64,000 bases of DNA from Agrypnia vestita. Its lineage: Eukaryota; Arthropoda; Insecta; Trichoptera; Phryganeidae. The number at the start of each line of letters is the position of its first letter. Positions within the stretch are counted from its first letter, which is position 1. The notes under the pieces were generated by a model. The model searched no databases and was not told the origin of the DNA. It saw only the letters and a program-made list of their open reading frames with translations. Shown piece after piece: positions 56,730-64,000 of the stretch. The position numbers were made by a program, and so were the translations under genes. The stretch lies in the NCBI GenBank assembly GCA_016648135.1, contig JADDOH010005152.1, forward strand, positions 1-64,000, in the 5' to 3' direction.

Positions 56730-59700
56730 GTATTCTTCGTATGTTCTGTAAAATTTTTCTAACAATTATAATAATTTATATTAAATTCAATGCATCTTTG
56801 TGTGTTCTGTAAAATTTTGTTAAAATTTGTCAACTTTATACGATTTTTATTTAATGGATTCATTCTTAACATTTTTTAATTTAGTTTACATGGAAAGTGA
56901 GTAAACATGGCTTTTAATCAATAGATTTATTAAATTAGGCCAGTGTCCTAAGTGAATTGTTAAGCCAAAATATCCTTTCCCTAATATAAATTTGTGTAAT
57001 TTAAATCATAAAACAACCATTGCACTGATGGGTGATTTTCATATAATGTGTGACATTGAAAAGTGATTATTGTCAGTGTATTTGTTGTAAAAATAATCTC
57101 AAATTATCTAGTTTAACATTTTACTGTGTTGACCGCAGAGTTAAAGATTACCATTTTATGCAAATGTCCATTTTAATATGATAAAGGTCTGTTTATCGCA
57201 GATATATAAGAATAATTAGTTTTCATTTTTGTAACATTTATTTAGAGTGCTGAGTTTTTTAAAATTGTTATTTTTATTAAATATAATGTAATAATTGAAC
57301 TCTGGATAACTTTATCTTCCTGTCGGTTTATGACGGACTGCTTGGAACCATGTTATTACTGCGCGTAGTCTGACCACTGATTGTACTTAACAGAGGCTAG
57401 CGCGTTTCAGAATGGTCGAATTGCTTAACGTGTTAGTAAATTTATAAATAAATATTCCGTAATGTGGTCTTACTTCTTGTGTAGCCAGAAGTGTGATCAA
57501 ATATTCAAAATTAGCTCCTTCAATTTTTATCATTATTATTTGACAGTTGCATGTTGATATTACCTGGGTAGAATTATTTGCCTAATCTTTTCTTGATTTT
57601 TTATTTGTATTATGTGTAATTAATATTTTTTATTATGAATAAAGCTGTCTTATTTATAAATATATGTATGTTTTACTGAAGGACGAATAAATTTGCATGA
57701 CATTGTGTTATAAAATAATTATTTTTCTTTTAGCCAAGTGTTGTAGTTAATAAATAGACAATTTGTATATATTTGATCGAGAATAAGGTTTTTTGCTTAA
57801 TTTTTAGCATTCAATTTTTTAAACTTTCATTAGTTATTAGGTAAAATAAATAACATACAATAGATACATGAATAATTTGCATGTTCGTATTTCAAATTTT
57901 TATAATTAATTGATCAAAATTAACATGTGCATAACCTCCGTAAATAAATGCAGAGTTTAATTATAAGATTTGAGTGCTTAAAAGATATTGCCTTTCAAAC
58001 ACTATGCTATTGTGGTCATATACATAGTCTTTTGAAATTTTAAAACATTTATTATAGTGAATATTAGTTCCTAGTGTCATGATGATTTTTTTTAGCTAAG
58101 AATTTTTACGATGACGTGTTGACTTAGCCAAAAATACTTCTAACCATTTTTAAGCTTAAGTTTGTGATTTGTATTGTGAAGACTGGCTTATTGTTTCTCT
58201 TTTTCATACTAACTATTACAAAGAAGTAGCGAAATATTGATGGCCAGTTTTCTCTTAGGACATTTCCAATTAAGTATTTTCAATTATTGTACAACACTAT
58301 TACTCGAGCCTCGTGTTAGGTCCTTGTGGCAGATTTTTATAACCTCAGTTTTAGATTATTGTATCGCAAGCCAGAAGTTTGAGACTTCAAATTGTTGTTA
58401 TAAAGTGGTGCTTGCATAGTGTTAATTTACACATAGGCACAATTTTGAAATAATAGATTAAAACTATTTTTGTGGTATTAATTTTCATTATAATTATCAG
58501 ATTAGAATAATATAATTTTAGGAATTTTCGGTTCAAAAGAGCATAAAAATTTCTCACAAAGCAATGGAACAACATATTTTTGGAAATTATCACATGAGTT
58601 AACACATTTAAAAATGTACTTTTTAAAAATTATTTGTGGTCAATATTTTAGCCTGATTACTTGAAATTATATAAAAAAAATTAGATATTATTTTATTGAA
58701 AAGTTGTGAGATTGCTTAAAATTATCCAACAAAAGTATATTAATAATGTAATGGTTAGTTTATACAATTATTATGTAGTACATAACTTTAGTTACTATTT
58801 TCTCAATGGTCAAAATTAAAAATGTTTTTTATATTTATTTGTTTGTTTCTGTTGCTCGAAAATTATTATTTTTATTTTCGTTGGATAGAAAAAATACTCA
58901 TCTTTCGTATCTCGTCCTTCATTTTTATTGAATACTACAAAATATATTGTCTTCCCGAGTTAGCCTCGATCAGTTCCTCCTGAGAATTATTTACAGCTCT
59001 CACTAGATATTGTATTTAATTCATCATTGTTGTCCATATGTAATATTTATTGAACATGGCCTCCTTTTTGGAGACCTTGAACTCATCTCTGTCAGGAATT
59101 ATTTATAATGTATGATCCCTGAAATGCGAAATTCCTTAAGCTTAAGGTTTCCACTAACCTGCTTTGGTTGGTAGCACTGCATTTGTATGTATCACCACTT
59201 CACCTCATCATTTCATTATAATTAAGTATTGTCCCAATATTACATAGTAAACAATTGTTTCACAATTAATTTTATGGTAAGAGTAAATCTAATTTAATTT
59301 CCATTTCAAATTAGTGTTATGTTAATCAATGCAATTTAATATGTACAACTCTTATGTGAAAATTGTACTTTTCCATAATACTGTGAAATTTTCTTTAAAA
59401 TAATAAAGCATCTGTTTTGATGAACCCTGGATAACTCCTCATTAACAAAATTTATGTAAGAATTTCTCATTCATAAAACGCATGTTGTCCGCTTACATGT
59501 TCATCACAAATATTGAAATTTGTGCTCTCTTTGTGTAGTAATTAATTGTTTCACATTAAAATAAATAGATATTATTATAGCACTTAGTAAATAGGTATAG
59601 TGATTCTTATTTTTAAGTTTAATTTCAAATCAGTGTTTTCATGAATTAATGTAATAATTATAATATCTAGCGCACATTAATATTATTCTTACGCAATTTT

Positions 59701-60190
59701 TTTGAATCTCACTATACAGTAGGTACAGAAAATTTTTTCATAGTTCTGCTATTATATTTCTTAAAAATTTTGTTATAGCAAATCTAAATAAACTCACTTC
59801 GTTGAACACGCACTATCTTAATATTATAATATATGATACACATTATAAAAATAATAAATAGTAATGTGCAGCTGGTTTGATATAAATTTGTATTGTATTT
59901 TTTTTAATAAAATTTTCTTCGCTTAACTCAATAAATAATTTTACATTTCACAGTGCTTTTATTTTAAACTTGTTTAAAGCGTTTATATTGATAAAAAAAT
60001 GTTGTTTTTATACTAATTCAGGCATTTCTAATTCCGCTTTATCCTCTTGGCACATACTACATATACATATATGTAAGTATTTACGCTTAGTGAAATTAAC
60101 CAATGATATGCCCCACTCGGTGCTCACAAAAAATGATGCTAAGGACAATCAACACATGCTTGCATGTAATTGAACACACTAAGAATTGGC
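56730..60190. other. Convergent intergenic spacer, AT-rich
   Basis: Contains possible distal polyA sites of the MICU3-like gene and otherwise no recognised gene or element. Frames here are short and AT-driven. Confidence 0.45.
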
Positions 60191-60194
60191 AAAT

Positions 60195-60420
60195 TGCAAT
60201 TTATAGTAGTAATGTCTCGTTATAACCATTGGCCCTACAACCTCCAGTGAATTTTTTTCCACTGATCGCCAGTCGAGACAATGTCTTTGAAGATATTGTC
60301 ACTCCACCTTGGTCTTCATAGGTCTTCCTGAGCCTTTGGTCCAGGGTTCTGCAATGACTTTGGCGATTGCTGTTCAGTCCACTGGGTCGGCCAGCAAAGT
60401 CTTCCTATTTCAACAAACCA
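60195..60420 (-). mobile_element. LINE C-terminal relic
   Basis: Minus-strand frames include GRPMKTKVE and DIVSTGDQWKKIHWRL, the GRP..RW and D...W.... pattern of LINE 3' ends. Confidence 0.45.
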
Positions 60421-60889
60421 TGAGTCGTTTACCTCATTAAACAATTTACTTTATTTTTTCCGCCCAAATGAATTAAGCACAATGAAGAGGGACCCTCCAC
60501 ACACTCAGAGCCATTTTTTTTCACGTTCGCCACCCGATTCCGCATTTTTTTATGGTAAAATGTTCATCCTCCCCATGCCACTTAAACTGTCAATAATAAT
60601 AAATAAAACTAGAAGTAGAATGAGACATTATGAAGAATGAGGAAATAAAATAAAGCCAAAGAATATGAAACGTAAAAAAATGAGGTAAAGACAAAGCTAA
60701 GTACATATCTATATGAAATGAAAATGAGCACAAAATCGCATTGTAGAAACAAAGAGAATGTGCTAATGACATTACAGGTAAGAATTTAATAAAAAAAACC
60801 ATGTCAACTGGATTATAAATAAAAATAGCTGGTAAAAGGAAAACCAGCACACAACAGTCACACCCCGCAGGGAGGCCTTATAAGGATTT

Positions 60890-61150
60890 CCCAAAGGGAA
60901 ACCTACACCCGAACGAAAGATCCGAAGCATGATAAGTTGTTTGCATTCCTGAGAAGGTCAGCATATCCGAAGGAAACTATCTATCCCTCTTATCAGGTCA
61001 GACCTACACCCGAACGAAAGATCCGAAGTGCGATAAGTTGTTTGCATTTCTGAAGGAATCTATCTATCCCTCTTATCAGATCCCCCCGACTATCGTTTAG
61101 AATTGGGCATTCTTTCAGTAGGTGCTCCAGTGTTTGGCTCACGTGGCTGC
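60890..61150 (-). mobile_element. LINE/RNase H-type C-terminal relic with 101-bp duplication
   Basis: The minus strand reads CSHVSQTLEHLLKECPILND and then a frame through RGDLIRGIDRFLQKC; the T.EHLL.ECP motif is typical of the cysteine/histidine tail of Jockey/R1-like LINEs. 'acctacacccgaacgaaag' occurs at 60901 and 61002, a 101-bp tandem duplication. Confidence 0.55.
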
Positions 61151-61234
61151 ATATACAGGGTTATTTGTAAAACATTAATAACCTCGTAGGACTATATTCC
61201 TACCTTGATTATGAGTCGAAAATGTTCAAGCTAT
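61151..61234 (+). repeat. Fold-back MITE family, fragment copy 6
   Basis: 'atatacagggttatttgtaa' and 'ctaccttgattatgagtcga' match the left arm of copy 3 nearly exactly, then stop at a hairpin (61239-61281). Confidence 0.7.
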
Positions 61235-61238
61235 TATT

Positions 61239-61281
61239 GTCAGGATACAAATGTATACTAAATATAAATTTGTATCCTGAC
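61239..61281. repeat. Perfect 14-bp stem hairpin
   Basis: GTCAGGATACAAAT (61239-61252) pairs with its exact reverse complement at 61268-61281, 15-base loop. Confidence 0.8.
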
Positions 61282-61767
61282 GAAGATTACTGATTTTTTT
61301 CAATAAAAAAGTGGTATATCTAAACCAAGTTTATTGCTATAAATTATGATTTATATATTATTTAATTTTCGAGCCCAACGCGTGGAGTAGGCGCGTAACC
61401 TGTTTCAATAAGAAAGGGAGTATAATAAAACTTGGTTTTTGTGGGTTAGTTTTTTTTCTTACTCTCAGATGCATATGTAGGCACCTGTGGGGCGTGTCAA
61501 GATTCATGATGCCTTGAAGAAATAGCCTCGACATTAGTAATGTCACTTTCATCTGTAATATTTCACACAATCTACTCAAGACGTATTCGTTGTCAATGAG
61601 TATTGGTAGAGGTAGGAAAGCAGACATGGACGATAACTACCTACTCTGAGGAGACATGAATTTAGGTGAAAATAAAAATATTTTTTTCTTAAACTTTACT
61701 ACTTTAAACAAACAGAATACATGGTTTCTGATTTAAAACTAAATAAATAGAAATACATTTAACACTA

Positions 61768-61907
61768 AAGGCCGGTTTTTTGATCAGTAGTAATAGTGAT
61801 AGTTGAGCAAAAGACATAGATTTTGGAATTTTTCACCAATCGAAACACTTGTTTTTGCTAAAATCTATGTTTCTTTAACTATTATTACTGATCCAACAAC
61901 TGACCTT
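61768..61907. mobile_element. 140-bp imperfect-TIR MITE
   Basis: Left 'gatcagtagtaatagt' and 'gacatagatttt' pair with right 'aaaatctatgtttc' and 'actattattactgatc'. Ends read AAGGCCGG and AAGGTCAG. Confidence 0.65.
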
Positions 61908-62421
61908 AATACAACTATGTGTTCATTGGAATATTGACACTAATTTAAAGCTTCAACAGTCATCATAATTTTCATCAAAAGTTATGTACAAATTATCTTT
62001 AGAAGATTATAAGATCATATTTAAACAATAGCTAACCAATACACTAAAAGTGATGTTTTAGTTAATCTTAGTCGACAGATAAGAAAACATTTTAAAATAA
62101 CAAAAGTGTTCATTTCCAACTTCCGATTAGGTTCTGATTAGTGTTACTCGAGCGTTAAAATTAATCTAGGTTTTCACAATTGCTAATAAGCACAATGAAT
62201 TAATTGAATATGTATTGTAATATTACTGATTGATATGACAGTTTCTTTGTGGTGCAACATGAATATGTATTTTAATTTACACATAATTAAACTTTGAATA
62301 CTTTATCAAAAAAAAGATGATTTTAAAATATGTCTATACAAAGCGGTTGTTATAGCGAGTCACCACTAACCAAGTTGTCATTATTCTAGGCATACCTGTA
62401 TTTAAAATTAATAAAGCTTTA

Positions 62422-62595
62422 GGCCAGCGCCACGCTGCGCAAATCTTCCGTCGCCGAACTTCCGTGCATCAAATCAGTGAAAGAAACAGATCGACCGATC
62501 GTCCACATAGTGTATTTGACAAGCGCATATTATATGGTAAGAAATGTATCTAACGGCGTTCCGCCGCGGAAGATCCGCGCAGTGTGGCACTGGCC
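62422..62595. mobile_element. 174-bp MITE with long TIRs and TTA target
   Basis: Left GGCCAGCGCCACGCTGCGCA and right (minus strand) GGCCAGTGCCACACTGCGCG, both continuing into 'atcttccg'. TTA flanks both sides. PIF/Harbinger-type. Lies about 290 bp from the heparanase stop codon. Confidence 0.8.
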
Positions 62596-62834
62596 TTAAG
62601 AGCGATTTTCCACCCTTTTTAGCTGTGCATTAGTTGTTTACTTTTAAGGTATCCATAACACGTTTTCTTGAATCTTTATATTTAGTTTCCATGACTCTTG
62701 GAAGAAAATATATACTTTACATTGTTCAAATTATTTAAGTCAGAATAAATTTCCTTGGATCTCCAAATTTTGCTAAGTTAGTTTAAAATATTAAGATCAT
62801 TGTATGCGTTGCATGATGTGCTAGACATTATACA

Positions 62835-62864
62835 TTTAATCTCAATGTGACATCATTATTTAAT
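62835..62864 (-). terminator. Possible polyA signals of the heparanase-like gene
   Basis: Two ATTAAA hexamers on the minus strand (62859-62864 and 62835-62840) lie 25 and 49 bp after the stop codon. They are variant signals; no AATAAA lies closer. Confidence 0.35.
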
Positions 62865-62888
62865 CTCAGTGTGATGGCACAAAATTAT

Positions 62889-64000
62889 TCAATAATCGCA
62901 GAATGGTATATTTACATCATGGAGCACCCAAAATCCTAACGAATATGGCGGCATCTTTATTGATACAACATTAAAGAGTTTTCTTGGTATAATGTTCGGC
63001 AATTCTTGATTGTAAGACAACTTAACACCATTTAAAAGAACAATTTTTGATGTTCTATCTCCGTTGAGCGCTGTCAGTACAAATTCGTCAACATCCACGA
63101 GAAGATTCAGGGCTGTTCCCGCTAATTCCAGTTCGATACTATGATCTTCCATGTTAATTCCATACACTGTTATACTTCTCTTCTGTTGAAGATTTTCTGA
63201 GGCACAGTGGCAATAAAGCCGTTGAAATTTAGATGTTGTTTTTATACAAGATATTACCTTTTCACCAACCAGGTTTTTAAACAATAAACTCAACCACCAA
63301 TCGGGTAATGGATTTAAGTCCCGATCGATTAAACTGTAATTTGCTCCTAAAATACTCTGTCGTACGACAACTTGTAAACCGTTCAACGCTGCCGTTCCCA
63401 ATTTGTCTAGCCACAGTGGAGAGCCAGAAAATGTATTGGACAAACCGGGCGCTCCGCCTCCGTAAGCGCTGCTTGTTTCGGTTAACCACATATCGAGCCC
63501 TTTTTTATAGGGCATTATGTTTTCTAACATTGTATCAATCTGATTTTGTAACAAGTCCATCACATCAGGGTTCCAAAAATCTTCAAGAGTAGCAATATGG
63601 CCATTGAGATAGTACTGGTGCCAAGCGATGGCATCTATATAGTCTGATGTTTCCGAGAGGAATTCTTTCATGTATTTGATGCAACTAGGTCTTTTCGGTT
63701 GAGGCCTCGTCGTATCCGGTCCCACTAACAATGATTTTGGAAAATATATTTTTAAAAGTTTTCTCAAACTGATAAAATCTTCGCTTAATTGGTGCGGGGT
63801 TAGCGAAACATTGAAAACATGTTCAAAGGAATTGGGCTCATTACCAAGTTGCCAATCAATTTCTAGATTATGAGCGCGTGAGAATTCAAACAACTCGATT
63901 GCGTTAGTAGGATCCCAATTTCTTCCTTTACGCAGTAACACATTCAAGTCAAACAAAAGTTTGAGATTTGTTTGGTTGCAAAATTTATTTATTTGCAACC
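62889..64000 (-). CDS. HPSE: Heparanase-like GH79 endo-beta-glucuronidase, C-terminal part, 5' partial
   Basis: A single open frame of about 370 codons runs from the window edge to a TGA at 62889-62891. The most upstream codon in frame is TTG, not ATG, so the protein continues beyond 64000. Heparanases cleave heparan sulphate chains in lysosomes and at the cell surface or matrix. Visible marks: DWQLGNEPNSF (its Glu is the proton donor, visible residue 54), IAWHQYYLNG, FWNPDVMD, WLTETSSAYGGGAPGLS (its Glu is the nucleophile, residue 174), LDKLGTAALNGLQVVVRQ, LPDWWLSLLFKNLVG and a C-terminal beta-domain ending YSLGFWVLHD. Both catalytic glutamates are intact and nothing looks broken. No splice site interrupts this part, unlike the many-exon vertebrate gene. 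Signal peptide and the N-terminal part of the barrel are outside the window. Confidence 0.92.
   Translation of the reverse strand, partial: LQINKFCNQTNLKLLFDLNVLLRKGRNWDPTNAIELFEFSRAHNLEIDWQLGNEPNSFEHVFNVSLTPHQLSEDFISLRKLLKIYFPKSLLVGPDTTRPQPKRPSCIKYMKEFLSETSDYIDAIAWHQYYLNGHIATLEDFWNPDVMDLLQNQIDTMLENIMPYKKGLDMWLTETSSAYGGGAPGLSNTFSGSPLWLDKLGTAALNGLQVVVRQSILGANYSLIDRDLNPLPDWWLSLLFKNLVGEKVISCIKTTSKFQRLYCHCASENLQQKRSITVYGINMEDHSIELELAGTALNLLVDVDEFVLTALNGDRTSKIVLLNGVKLSYNQELPNIIPRKLFNVVSIKMPPYSLGFWVLHDVNIPFCDY

Noticed and set aside
63277..63592. Frames at 63277-63489 (-) and 63308-63592 (+)
   Set aside because: Both overlap the heparanase frame and are shadows.

Overview
This is a eukaryotic, AT-rich, intron-bearing and transposon-dense window, most likely from an insect and probably a moth or butterfly. 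That placement is inference. It rests on the long AT-rich introns, the mix of element types (tRNA-derived SINEs, RTE-like and other LINE relics, a Penelope relic, piggyBac, PIF/Harbinger and hAT remnants, fold-back MITEs) and the animal type of the two recognisable genes. There are no bacterial operons, no CRISPR array and no rRNA.

Two protein-coding genes can be supported. The first is on the + strand from 26093 to 56656: eight spliced exons encode the C-terminal 378 residues of a MICU2/MICU3-type mitochondrial calcium uptake protein, closest to MICU3. It has two canonical EF-hands and ends in a normal stop with a polyA signal. Its N-terminal exon or exons (targeting peptide) were not found and lie either in the first 26 kb or upstream. 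The second is on the - strand at 62889-64000: the catalytic C-terminal part of a heparanase-type GH79 glycosidase in one uninterrupted reading frame that runs off the right edge. The genes converge, with about 6.2 kb of AT-rich spacer between them.

Positions 1-26092 hold no recognised gene. They carry transposon relics and several GC-rich islands (about 2.5, 5.8, 6.5, 9.4, 16.0, 21.4 and 24.3 kb; others at 31.1 and 33.7 kb) that stand out from the AT-rich background and may be conserved regulatory DNA or remote exons. A short C2H2-like reading frame (7572-7922) and a 96-bp exon-like segment (14221-14316) are the best unexplained coding hints. The MICU introns are loaded with nested repeats: a solo LTR inside a LINE, a SINE inside an arm of a piggyBac-associated inverted repeat, a 141-bp tandem array, and a 1.25-kb TTAA-flanked element.

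The most interesting gene-level observation is a 90-bp, frame-preserving cassette exon (47689-47778) placed exactly after EF-hand 1, plus a possible alternative terminal exon at 48257. Together they suggest alternative splicing of the calcium sensor at the same place where the vertebrate MICU1.1 isoform carries its micro-exon.
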